64,000 bases of DNA from Neorhizobium tomejilense (lineage in GTDB: Bacteria; Pseudomonadota; Alphaproteobacteria; Rhizobiales; Rhizobiaceae). Both the position numbers and the translations under genes were made by a program. The notes beneath the pieces were generated by a model that saw only the letters and a program-made list of their open reading frames with translations, ran no database searches and was not told where the DNA came from. This document shows positions 1 to 7,537 of this stretch, in pieces. Position 1 is the stretch's first letter, and every line of letters starts with the position of its first letter. The stretch spans positions 124,001 to 188,000 of the forward strand of contig PVBG01000010.1 of the NCBI GenBank assembly GCA_002968845.1. The letters are read 5' to 3'.

Positions 1-141
1 ACCACACCGGAAGAGGTCGACCTCTGGCTAACTGCGCCATGGGAAGAGGCGAAGTACCTGCAGCGGCCGCTACCGGGAAGCATGCTGGTGATCGTGGAGC
101 CACCGGCGAAGCCGATTGAAGAGGAACCACCACTGCTATGA
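1..141 (+). CDS. SOS response-associated peptidase (SRAP/YedK family), C-terminal part
   Basis: The window opens inside this gene. Only the last 46 codons are visible, ending in TGA at 139-141. The segment DLWLTAPWEEA followed by LQRPLPGSMLVIVEP matches the usual C-terminal end of SRAP proteins (YedK/HMCES), which crosslink covalently to abasic sites in single-stranded DNA. The catalytic N-terminal cysteine is outside the window and cannot be checked. The stop overlaps the next start as ATGA, so the three plus-strand genes here look co-translated. Phage copies of SRAP are common, and the gene probably belongs to the prophage rather than the host. Confidence 0.75.
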   Translation, partial: TTPEEVDLWLTAPWEEAKYLQRPLPGSMLVIVEPPAKPIEEEPPLL

Positions 142-341
142 GCGACGAACGAACTGCGACCCATCCCGCGGCCCCGGTGCATTTCGAGCACTGGTGCGAG
201 CATCCCGGCTGCAAACTGTGGGGCGCCTTCGGCTTCGAGCGCGACAAGACGAAGACGGATTGGTTTTGCATGGAGCATCGGCCGGAGACCTACCGCGGCC
301 AGCCGGTGCGTCGGAACACCGAAATGCAGGTGGAGCAATGA
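138..341 (+). CDS. Small zinc-finger-like phage protein
   Basis: This 67-residue protein begins at an ATG that overlaps the SRAP stop (ATGA) and ends overlapping the nuclease start (ATGA). It has a CxxxxC pair in WCEHPGCKLWG and a later C-x2-H in WFCMEH, spaced like a small zinc-binding fold. The pattern is frequent in short proteins of rhizobial prophages. No function is known to me. Its position between SRAP and a nuclease suggests a DNA-related role, but that is inference. Confidence 0.7.
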   Translation: MSDERTATHPAAPVHFEHWCEHPGCKLWGAFGFERDKTKTDWFCMEHRPETYRGQPVRRNTEMQVEQ

Positions 342-703
342 TTGGGGCGATCATCATCTGCGCGTCGTTGACCGCCGTGGACGGCGATACCGTGAAATGT
401 GACGGGCAGAATATGCGCCTTCTCGGACAAGGCGTCGTCGATGTCAGGGGTATAGACACGCCTGAAATTGGCAGCCATGCAAAATGCGAGAAGGAGCGTA
501 AGCTGGCCCTGATCGCCAAGCGTCACCTGAGCGACCTCATCCAAGGCAAGAGGATCAAGATCGAGGCCAAAGGCATAGACGACTTCGATCGTCCGCTGGT
601 CAACCTCTATTTGCCGGACGGACGCGAGATCGGCCAAATCCTGCTGAAGGACGGTACCGCACGCGAATGGCGACCTGGTAACCGGAACGACTGGTGCGAA
701 TAA
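338..703 (+). CDS. Staphylococcal nuclease-like (SNase) endonuclease
   Basis: The 121-residue product has the SNase (thermonuclease) fold signature: VDGDTVKC near the N-terminus, then LLGQGVVDVRGIDTPEIG, where the arginine and aspartate correspond to active-site positions, and a C-terminal LLKDGTAREW segment. These calcium-dependent enzymes cut DNA and RNA. A hydrophobic start (MIGAIIICASLTAV) may be a short signal or anchor sequence. The start is chosen because its ATG overlaps the upstream stop as ATGA. A longer in-frame extension to 116 is rejected because it would overlap the upstream gene completely. It is the last gene of the SRAP cassette and faces the end of the late operon. Confidence 0.85.
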   Translation: MIGAIIICASLTAVDGDTVKCDGQNMRLLGQGVVDVRGIDTPEIGSHAKCEKERKLALIAKRHLSDLIQGKRIKIEAKGIDDFDRPLVNLYLPDGREIGQILLKDGTAREWRPGNRNDWCE

Positions 704-736
704 AAAAGCCCCGCAGCAGGTTGAGGCTACGGGGCT
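701..736 (-). terminator. Intrinsic terminator of the leftward late operon
   Basis: An inverted repeat AGCCCCG (707-713) / CGGGGCT (730-736), extended by AGC/GCT after one mismatch, is flanked on its left by a run of A. Read on the minus strand this is a GC-rich stem followed by six T, a standard rho-independent terminator. It lies just past the last minus-strand gene (779-1204) and just past the stop of the facing nuclease gene. Confidence 0.8.
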
Positions 737-778
737 CTAGGTCCGCCATCGAATGTGCAGATGCAATCTACCACGAGA

Positions 779-1204
779 TCACGGCGGCAGCCAGCGCCGC
801 AGCGCCGGCCCAATATTTTCCCCGAACCAAAGGAAGGCTGTCCCGAAGGTCCCAATCCCAATTCCGGCGCCAATCAGCACCATCCGCATTCCCCAGCCCA
901 ATGTCTTCAGGCGGTTCCATTCTTTCAGAGTTGGCTTGATCTCCTTCTCCATCACATCCGTCAGGCCGGTGATGATATCGCGCTGCTGCGCCGTTATTGC
1001 GCCGGACACCACAACCGTCTTTTCGGCTTCGCCTATTCGATGCGCCTGCTCTTCTATGCGCTCGTAAATCCGGTTTCTGCTCTCCGAGCTCGACCTCCTT
1101 TCCGAGCTGAATTCGGTCTCAAAACGATCAAGGCGATCATCGAGAGCGTCAACCTTTCCCTCCAGGCGACCGAGTGCCCGCAGGATATCGTCATTCGAAA
1201 CCAA
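779..1204 (-). CDS. Coiled-coil membrane protein (DUF1515-like), possible lysis accessory
   Basis: The product has about 141 residues. The N-terminal two thirds form a heptad-rich coiled coil (ILRALGRLEGKVDALDDRL), and one strong membrane segment follows near the C-terminus (MVLIGAGIGIGTFGTAFLWFG). Proteins of this design are annotated as DUF1515 in rhizobial prophages; I make that match from memory. A TTG start at 1204 is chosen because AGAGG lies seven bases upstream; an in-frame TTG at 1219 has no such site. It is the last gene of the late operon after the lysis genes, so a holin-like or lysis role is possible but unproven. Confidence 0.7.
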   Translation of the reverse strand: MVSNDDILRALGRLEGKVDALDDRLDRFETEFSSERRSSSESRNRIYERIEEQAHRIGEAEKTVVVSGAITAQQRDIITGLTDVMEKEIKPTLKEWNRLKTLGWGMRMVLIGAGIGIGTFGTAFLWFGENIGPALRRWLPP

Positions 1205-1248
1205 CGCCCTACCTCTCAAATTATGGTGTTTTGCGCGGGGCGCGTTCT

Positions 1249-1455
1249 ATGTGGAAATGTAGAGGATGCCGGGACACTGGTTGGGTATGCGAAGCTCATC
1301 CGACCAAACCATGGACGGGAACTCACGGATGCGGATGCGGTGCGGCCGGTATGCTTTGCCCCCGATGCGCTCCAGAGCCGGCCTGGGATAAGGCACCCGA
1401 CGTTTCGAAGGTCTTCAAAGCCGTGACGCATGTGGCTGGAAAGAAGGTCAATTAG
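1249..1455 (+). CDS. Cysteine-rich zinc-ribbon-like small protein
   Basis: The 68-residue protein contains CRGCRDTGWVC and, later, CGCGAAGMLCPRC, the spacing of a DnaJ-type or treble-clef zinc site. It is encoded on the plus strand inside an otherwise minus-strand late region and converges with the lipoprotein gene, overlapping its stop by four bases. The start at 1249 places the first zinc ligands just after the methionine. Function is unknown; similar small proteins occur in rhizobial phages. Confidence 0.6.
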   Translation: MWKCRGCRDTGWVCEAHPTKPWTGTHGCGCGAAGMLCPRCAPEPAWDKAPDVSKVFKAVTHVAGKKVN

Positions 1456-1721
1456 CTGCGCGGCTTTCCGGCTGTTTTCTGGTCATGCGCGAGGCACTCG
1501 CCCGGCGTCCAGACGCCCGCCCCGCACACACCGGCTACCGTGTCGTCGATTGCCTCCTGATCATCAGGCGTAGCGCCACGCGCGCCTATCAGTGACGTGC
1601 CGACGATTGCTCTAGCCGTGCGGGACAGCTGCCCCTTCGAGGCACCGACCTGTTGAGTTGAGGTACACGCCGCCGCGCTCACGGCACATGCGACGGTTAA
1701 AGCGAGCCTTGTCAGCTTCAT
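1452..1721 (-). CDS. Outer-membrane lipoprotein, o-spanin (Rz1)-like
   Basis: This 89-residue protein has a lipoprotein signal: a basic start (MKLTR), a hydrophobic core and a lipobox ending SAAAC at residues 15-19, so the mature protein would begin with a lipidated cysteine. Its start lies inside the preceding membrane-protein gene in another frame, the classic Rz/Rz1 nested arrangement of phage spanins. Unlike lambda Rz1 it is not strongly proline-rich. Placed directly after an endolysin, it would help fuse inner and outer membranes at lysis. The call rests on architecture and position, not sequence similarity. Confidence 0.65.
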   Translation of the reverse strand: MKLTRLALTVACAVSAAACTSTQQVGASKGQLSRTARAIVGTSLIGARGATPDDQEAIDDTVAGVCGAGVWTPGECLAHDQKTAGKPRS

Positions 1722-1899
1722 TGCTCAGTTCTCCTACGGCTTTGTCGGTTGCTGCCTGCATGGTGGCGCGCTCGACGGCGCGCGCCTCCTCCTTGGCGTC
1801 TGGCAGCCACCAGACGGTATTGATGGTGGTGAAGGCGGCAAAGCCGATCGCCAGTCCGCCCGCCGCCCCGATCGCCATGCTGATCTTGGCGATGGTCAT
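1612..1899 (-). CDS. Inner-membrane lysis protein, i-spanin (Rz)-like
   Basis: The 95-residue product has an N-terminal membrane segment (residues about 6-27, IGAAGGLAIGFAAFTTINTVWW) followed by a charged helical region (AKEEARAVERATMQAATDKA). Such an N-in, C-out topology is that of an i-spanin. The ATG overlaps the endolysin stop as ATGA. The next lipoprotein gene starts inside it. The protein is shorter than lambda Rz (153 residues), and its C-terminal end has two cysteines (RMCRERGG, GRCLEG) that might form a disulfide. A simple membrane protein of unknown role is the alternative. Confidence 0.65.
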   Translation of the reverse strand: MTIAKISMAIGAAGGLAIGFAAFTTINTVWWLPDAKEEARAVERATMQAATDKAVGELSNEADKARFNRRMCRERGGVYLNSTGRCLEGAAVPHG

Positions 1900-2867
1900 G
1901 GTTCTACCGCCGCACGGATCTTGCCGACCGCCGAGACGATCGAGTTCTGAAGCAGGAGGCCAAGGATCAGCGTGACGAGGATGAGGATGGCGATCACCGC
2001 GACCACCTGCCAATCCATACCGGCGAAGGCCGCGAGGCCGAGGCCGCCGAACGATCCGCCACCACCAAAGAGGCCGAAGATGTTGAACTTGCGCTTGACC
2101 TGCGTCTCGACGGCGACCGGCACGACGGCCTTCTCTTCGGTGATCGGCGAGGCGGAGAAGGCTGCCATTTGCACCGACGCCCCCGAGAGAGCGAGGAGAT
2201 CCTTGTGCAAGGCCGCTCGAGTCTTCGGCCCCACGTCGCCATCGATATCGAGGCCGCGTTCGGACTGATAACGCCGGATGTCCGTCTCGGTCGGCTGGTA
2301 GCCGAGCAGGACGAGCGAGATCCGGCCATAGTAATCGATGCGATCGACCAGGCCGTTCTTGCCACCGTTGATCTTCTTGGTGATCGTCTCGATGTCGTTC
2401 CGGTCGGCGTATGCGTTCAGGTTCCGGGTCGACCAGTACCAGAGCGGCACGAGGCCTTCCCACGGATCGGTGTTGACGAGATCCGGCTGAGCAACGAAGT
2501 CAGGCGGATTAAAACCCTTCTGACGGCACCAGTCGCGGAAGGCCTCATAGTTCTCCTTGCCGGTGATCTGGATGCCGGCGCGGCCGCGGTAGAGGTAGCC
2601 GTCGCCATCGGCTGCCGGCGTGTTGCCAAGATCGGTGCGGGTATCATATCGGGCCTGCGCAGCCGTCGGCCCCCAGATTTCCTGATCGAAGCGGAAGGCG
2701 CCGCTCTCGTGCATCAGCTGCGCGAGGTAGTGCGCAACCCGGTGCGGCCGGTTCAATCCCAGCCCCAACCCGAACTTGTCGAGCGCGACCAGGACCGAGT
2801 TCATGTTGCTTTCGTTGACACGCGATTTTGCAGCCGCGCGGATCTGCGCGGCAGAGATGACGCTCAT
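1896..2867 (-). CDS. GH19 endolysin with peptidoglycan-binding region and C-terminal membrane segment
   Basis: The 323-residue protein begins with a glycoside hydrolase family 19 domain: the catalytic glutamate is in MHESGAF (Glu54), and YRGRAGIQITGKENY is the family substrate-cleft motif. Residues about 200-240 (YQSERGLDIDGDVGPKTRAAL) form a peptidoglycan-binding repeat. The C-terminus, from about residue 285, is a glycine-rich linker and a long hydrophobic segment (WQVVAVIAILILVTLILGLLL). The start at 2867 has GGAGAA upstream and the conventional MSVISAAQI opening. It cleaves the cell-wall glycan at lysis. A C-terminal anchor on a GH19 lysin is unusual and may give built-in export or holin-like timing. 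Confidence 0.9.
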   Translation of the reverse strand: MSVISAAQIRAAAKSRVNESNMNSVLVALDKFGLGLGLNRPHRVAHYLAQLMHESGAFRFDQEIWGPTAAQARYDTRTDLGNTPAADGDGYLYRGRAGIQITGKENYEAFRDWCRQKGFNPPDFVAQPDLVNTDPWEGLVPLWYWSTRNLNAYADRNDIETITKKINGGKNGLVDRIDYYGRISLVLLGYQPTETDIRRYQSERGLDIDGDVGPKTRAALHKDLLALSGASVQMAAFSASPITEEKAVVPVAVETQVKRKFNIFGLFGGGGSFGGLGLAAFAGMDWQVVAVIAILILVTLILGLLLQNSIVSAVGKIRAAVEP

Positions 2868-2895
2868 AACAATTCTCCGGTGATGGAAGGTTAGA

Positions 2896-3207
2896 TCAGT
2901 TCGGCCAGACGATCGGCGTGATGCCGCCGATGAACTCTTCAATGGTCGGCGGTGCGATCTCGCCTGCCTGGACAGCGGCGAGTTGGTCGAACATGTAGTC
3001 CAAGGCAGCATCTCGCCATGCGATGTAGGCCGCCGCCTCGGCGGCCCACAGTGGCTTGGTGCTGCCCTCGTAACTGACGATCGTGAGGCGGTTGCTGTAT
3101 TGCCGTTGAGCCGCGACAGCGTCGAGATGATGATCGAACGCGACCTTGTAGTGATCGATCGTCGGAGCAATGCCAGGTAGGATGGCGGTCCCCCAGGAAG
3201 TCAGCAT
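2896..3207 (-). CDS. Probable tail-fibre assembly protein
   Basis: The 103-residue product is helical, with a C-terminal part rich in acidic and aromatic residues (YIAWRDAALDYMFDQLAAV). Its position directly after the fibre gene is that of phage fibre-assembly chaperones. The ATG at 3207 overlaps the fibre stop by one base (TGATG) and has GGGGGAA upstream, which favours it over the GTG at 3222. Assignment is by position and general design; no family motif is certain. Confidence 0.55.
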   Translation of the reverse strand: MLTSWGTAILPGIAPTIDHYKVAFDHHLDAVAAQRQYSNRLTIVSYEGSTKPLWAAEAAAYIAWRDAALDYMFDQLAAVQAGEIAPPTIEEFIGGITPIVWPN

Positions 3208-6014
3208 CAGAAGTTCCCCCACTGTGCTCCACCCGCAGAGACGATAGTCTTCTTGCCGGTCAGGTTGCGGAAGCGGTATTTCATGTTCATACCGCTCGGT
3301 TGAGATGCGAGGCTGGCGTCACCCTGATAGAGTTTGTGTCCGCCGACATCTGAGATGAGCGCCATGTCCGCGGTTGCCCAGGTCGCGCCGTTGTCTCTGG
3401 AGATCTCGCCGACAAAATCGGTGTTCGGGATCAACGCGTCGCTGCCAACACCGGTTTCGATCAGCACGCGACCCTTGGCCGGAGAGCTCGTCGACGCCAC
3501 GGCGATAGATTCAAGAACCATGTCGTCGTACATCTTAAGGTCGGTTTTCCCTTCCATTCCACGGAATTGGAAGAATAGTCCAGCCGCAAGAGCAGTGTAA
3601 GTCACCGGTGCAGCGACTTCGGCTTCCTGAGCCGTAGTCTTGGACCAGCTGTTTATCATACCGACACCCTGCGCGCAGGAATCAAATACACCTGATGTGG
3701 CCGGGCAATCGAAGGTAATGACGAGATCCCGAGTAATATCCGGTGTGAATGCTATCCAATCCGACCAATGCTCCGCCAGTGCAACTGGTTGCAGGCTATT
3801 AGACCCACCAAACGTCACGCGAGTGATGGTTGCTGGATCCATATCCCATGCATTGCCTGCAACTGCCTTGTGCCCAATAAAGATATTCGCCAACGGCTTC
3901 TGTGCACCACTCAACGAACCACCGAAGCAGATCCGAATATATGGAGCTGAAAATCTCATCAACGCAGCTGATAGAACCATCCGCAACGTATAGACGGTTG
4001 CAACAGCAGCAGAGTTTGTCCTTATCCCACGTATGGCAGCTATCAAACTCTTTAGCTCTCTCGGATACCATTGGAAACCAGTAGCGTCATAAAGAGCAAG
4101 CTTCGTAGACGTAGTTCCATTACCATAAGGAGCTGTAGGAGGCGTGAAAGGCTCGAAGTTCCTAGCAATCCCCTTGCTAAATCTTATTTCATCAAGATAT
4201 CCGTTCCATGAAAACGTCGCATCAAAACCACCACCAATACTTGGTCCGTTAGAATGCACTATATAGTTATTTGCATCGACGTAATTCGCCCCCTCCTGAA
4301 CACCGTTCAGGAACAACTTTGTCACTCCATCTTTACGAACTAGTTTCCAGTGAAACCAAGTAGTCAACGGAACAACAGTTGTCCCCGTAATGCGGTTGCC
4401 TGCACTTACATAATAGATCAGTACGTTACCCGCACTGACGTAAAGAAGAGGGGTGACGGATGTAGCTACGGTTCGAGCATCTAGGATATAGTGAGCAACA
4501 CCCGCGACGTTACGATAGGCCCATCCATCAATATCAAAATCACCAGTGCCTAGAGCAAAATCAGCGGAGCCATCACCAAGAAGTCTACAATTGTTTACTC
4601 CATCGAACGCAGCCGCAAATCCTCCGAACTTTGATTGAGCATCACTAACCTGGAAAGATCCCTGGGGAGTCCAGAAATGGCGAGGCGAAGCCGTATAATC
4701 CTCATACGCACTGTCACTAACAGATTTCTTGCCCGTTACTGGTCCATCGAAATGAAGCAACGAGACCGTGAAGGGATCATTCCCTCCGTTAGGAAGATTG
4801 ATACCGTCCGTGTTGCGATAGGAGTCCGCAAAGCCCCCGTTCATCCCTTGTATGCTGCCTGTCAGGTCAGCAAGAGCCAAGGCAAACGCCGCGTCGTTCT
4901 TACCGCCCGCGTTTGCAGCCAGCACCTCTATCGCAGTCTGGAGCGTTGTCGGCGCATCCGGAAGTCCGGCGACCGCGTTGTCGAACGACACGTCGGTTCC
5001 GGCAATCGCAAGCCAATCCTTCGCCTCCTCATTCGTCAACACCTTGAGGACTTTGCCGGTCTCGCCGTCATAACCAACAAGCGCCCCGTCCTCCGATGCT
5101 CCCGGCCCGGTAACCAGATCGGAAACCAGCTTGTCGCCTTCATCGATCGCCTTGCCGGTATTGCTGCTGAAGGCGGCGACGCGGCCGACGGTAGCGCCAC
5201 TTGGCCCTACGACATCACCCGTGCCCGTGCCGTCCAACCCTTTTGCGGCTGCGAGATACCAGTAGGCGTTGGCAGTCGCCGGGAAAACAGGCGGAGCATT
5301 CCCGGTGGTCGCCTGCAGGGCGATCCACGAGGAACCGTTATTCAACACCATGTCACGCACGGCGTAGGCCGTCGCACCGGAATAGGCACCGCGGAAGTTC
5401 ACCCCGATCTCGCCGGCGGGGATTGTGAAGGTGATCTGGTAGGGATCGCTCGGTTCACCGCTACCCGTCACCTCCATCTCGGCATTCGTGCCAGGCGCAC
5501 CGGTAACGACAGGCTCGAAACCGATCTCAGGCGCAGGGCCGGCCGGACCGGTGCCATAGCTGAACGGCCCCGCCCAATCGCCTGAGGTCGCAGATGCCTT
5601 GATATAGAGGTCGGCCGGATTGACGTCGATCGCCAGGAAGGCAAAGCCGGCCGGCCTCTCGGCATAGGTCGCAAGATCGGCGGCATCGGCCGCCACGTCG
5701 TAACGATAGAGCGTTCCCGCCTCCTGCCCGACCAGCAGGCGGGACAAGATGTTGCTGTTGGTTTCGAGCTGCTCGCTGAACGCTGTGGCCCGAAGTAGGG
5801 CGTAGGCATAGGTGCCGGTCGCGCCGGTCCATTCCAGAGCCGCCGTCGCAGCCGTGTTGCTGTCGATCGAGGCCAAGGGCAGCGGGTTGCCGGGCGCCTG
5901 AACGTAGATCGTGCCGCCGGCCACCTGCGCGATAGCCCAGGCGGTGTCGATGCCGGTCACGGCCTTGCTGCCGTTGGTCAGCTGAACTGACCCGGTGATG
6001 TAGTAATCAGCCAT
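3207..6014 (-). CDS. Tail fibre with LamG-like carbohydrate-binding region
   Basis: The 935-residue protein starts with a conserved phage attachment head (MADYYITGSVQLTNGSKAV), followed by a short collagen-like/flexible part (GTGPAGPAPE) and a possible carbohydrate-binding motif (ATAYAVRDMVLNNGSSW). Residues about 410-620 read as a LamG/concanavalin jelly roll (LLHFDG, then KLFLNGVQEG and NGYLDEIRFSKGIAR). The DNA coding for roughly residues 395-790 is far more AT-rich (two sampled 60-base lines are 45% and 47% GC) than the 5' part (one line 72%). That points to exchange of the receptor-binding module. It recognises the host surface; the receptor is unknown. Confidence 0.85.
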   Translation of the reverse strand: MADYYITGSVQLTNGSKAVTGIDTAWAIAQVAGGTIYVQAPGNPLPLASIDSNTAATAALEWTGATGTYAYALLRATAFSEQLETNSNILSRLLVGQEAGTLYRYDVAADAADLATYAERPAGFAFLAIDVNPADLYIKASATSGDWAGPFSYGTGPAGPAPEIGFEPVVTGAPGTNAEMEVTGSGEPSDPYQITFTIPAGEIGVNFRGAYSGATAYAVRDMVLNNGSSWIALQATTGNAPPVFPATANAYWYLAAAKGLDGTGTGDVVGPSGATVGRVAAFSSNTGKAIDEGDKLVSDLVTGPGASEDGALVGYDGETGKVLKVLTNEEAKDWLAIAGTDVSFDNAVAGLPDAPTTLQTAIEVLAANAGGKNDAAFALALADLTGSIQGMNGGFADSYRNTDGINLPNGGNDPFTVSLLHFDGPVTGKKSVSDSAYEDYTASPRHFWTPQGSFQVSDAQSKFGGFAAAFDGVNNCRLLGDGSADFALGTGDFDIDGWAYRNVAGVAHYILDARTVATSVTPLLYVSAGNVLIYYVSAGNRITGTTVVPLTTWFHWKLVRKDGVTKLFLNGVQEGANYVDANNYIVHSNGPSIGGGFDATFSWNGYLDEIRFSKGIARNFEPFTPPTAPYGNGTTSTKLALYDATGFQWYPRELKSLIAAIRGIRTNSAAVATVYTLRMVLSAALMRFSAPYIRICFGGSLSGAQKPLANIFIGHKAVAGNAWDMDPATITRVTFGGSNSLQPVALAEHWSDWIAFTPDITRDLVITFDCPATSGVFDSCAQGVGMINSWSKTTAQEAEVAAPVTYTALAAGLFFQFRGMEGKTDLKMYDDMVLESIAVASTSSPAKGRVLIETGVGSDALIPNTDFVGEISRDNGATWATADMALISDVGGHKLYQGDASLASQPSGMNMKYRFRNLTGKKTIVSAGGAQWGNF

Positions 6015-6025
6015 GTGATAGAGCC

Positions 6026-7537
6026 CTATGAGGTCGGGATGCCGAGGATGTAGTAGCGAATGCCGACGATGCGCGAAGTTGAATAGTCAAACGCCCAGGC
6101 GTCGTTGGTGTACCTCTCCTGGTACGGGTTGCCCTCGTAGGTCCAGAAGGTCGCCTGGTTGCTGCCGAGAATGCAGAAGCTGCTGTTCCCGGCGTTGTAG
6201 CGAGTCGAGTTGTCGTAGCTTTCGACGAGTCGTGCGGACGGAGCCTTGACCCCGGCCCCAGCATCGGCGTCCGACATTACCGTCATGTATTTGACGAAGG
6301 GGAAGAACCCGGCTCCGTTGAAATTCACCGTGAACGCCTGTCCCGTGTTCACCGCCGGCGGCGTCCGCTGCGACTGTGCGGCGATCGGCTGGTAGCCATG
6401 CGCGAGGATCTGGATCGCAGGCCAGCGACTGTCGAGGACGATGTCAGCGAAGTTCGGGGGGGTGGCAGCGCCGGGCCGAAGGAACTGGACGACGTCCTGA
6501 ATACCGTCATTGAACTGGTGGAACACCTTGTTGTTGCCGGAGGTCGGCGGCAACTGGTCGTTCGAAAGGACCAGGTACCGGACCCGGCATGGTCCCGAGA
6601 GATTGTTGATGTAAAGCTTGGTACCGGAGAACCAGTATTCGCACCTGGTGTCGGTGAAATAGCCGCTGACCGGATAGGAGATAACCCCGTTCTCATACTG
6701 CAGCATGTCGCAGATGGTGGTGCTATCGACCGGATAGCCGACCTCGATCTCGGTTAGGCCGGACGGCAAGGCAATGTCGCCGGCCTTGATCACCGCGAGC
6801 GGGCGCCCCGACGAGTCGAAAGCCAGCTGCGTTGGAGTTGCTGTCCGGGTGTCATATCCCGGCTTTGCCACCCGACAGAAGTCCTTGGTAATCTCTACCG
6901 CACGCAGCCCGGGGACAGTGGGCATCGGGTCACTGTCGAGCAGCGGGATGTTTGTTGCAGGCAGCCTCCAGACCACCAGCTTGATCTCGTAGGATCCGCC
7001 ATCGAATGCACCAAAGGTATTGGTGTAGTAGCGAATGCCGTTGCCCAACGGAGGGCTGCCATAGAAGGATTGCCCGTCATTGAGCCACCAGCCGTTGTTC
7101 ATCCAGCCGATCATGGTGCGATAGCCGGGCTCTCGCCCACTGGGGTCCTCCGCCCCTTGGGTAAAGACCCTGAAGTTCTCGACGTATCGGTCATCGGAGA
7201 CGCGCTGGTATTTCAGGTCATAGACCGGGAGGTCGTATGGCAGTGCCTCTCCGAAATAGGCGTTGCGGATCATGATGTAGCTGAAGCCGGCGACAGATCC
7301 CGGCATCTTCTTCTTCTGATAGTTCGCGTTGCCCGTCCCCGCCGGCCAGTAGGTTGTCGCATTGGGCGAAAACGGCGTGCTGTCGATGGCCGCGATCTTC
7401 AAGTCAGCCGTGAATTTCGAGTTATAGAGGAACGAACTCTTGTTGGCGTCCGGCTCGCTGAACGGATCGATCTCCCCCTTGGTGATCTTCACGCAGGGTT
7501 CGCCGACGCTGTCGATTCCGATAAAGGTCTTGGTCAT
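6026..7537 (-). CDS. Phage structural protein, tail tip or baseplate region
   Basis: The 503-residue protein has no motif I recognise. It is rich in beta-prone, aromatic and glycine residues, without membrane segments, typical of a virion protein. It lies between the J-like tail-tip gene, with which it shares an ATGA overlap, and the tail fibre, so a fibre-connecting or distal tail role is likely. The name rests on position and composition only. Confidence 0.6.
   Translation of the reverse strand: MTKTFIGIDSVGEPCVKITKGEIDPFSEPDANKSSFLYNSKFTADLKIAAIDSTPFSPNATTYWPAGTGNANYQKKKMPGSVAGFSYIMIRNAYFGEALPYDLPVYDLKYQRVSDDRYVENFRVFTQGAEDPSGREPGYRTMIGWMNNGWWLNDGQSFYGSPPLGNGIRYYTNTFGAFDGGSYEIKLVVWRLPATNIPLLDSDPMPTVPGLRAVEITKDFCRVAKPGYDTRTATPTQLAFDSSGRPLAVIKAGDIALPSGLTEIEVGYPVDSTTICDMLQYENGVISYPVSGYFTDTRCEYWFSGTKLYINNLSGPCRVRYLVLSNDQLPPTSGNNKVFHQFNDGIQDVVQFLRPGAATPPNFADIVLDSRWPAIQILAHGYQPIAAQSQRTPPAVNTGQAFTVNFNGAGFFPFVKYMTVMSDADAGAGVKAPSARLVESYDNSTRYNAGNSSFCILGSNQATFWTYEGNPYQERYTNDAWAFDYSTSRIVGIRYYILGIPTS

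Noticed and set aside
1612-2463. 283-codon minus-strand frame over the endolysin
   Set aside because: Only its last 95 codons, from ATG 1899, look like a protein; the rest is the shifted endolysin reading.
4060-4830. AT-rich segment as a separate mobile element
   Set aside because: No inverted repeats, target duplication or transposase; the fibre reading frame runs through it unbroken.
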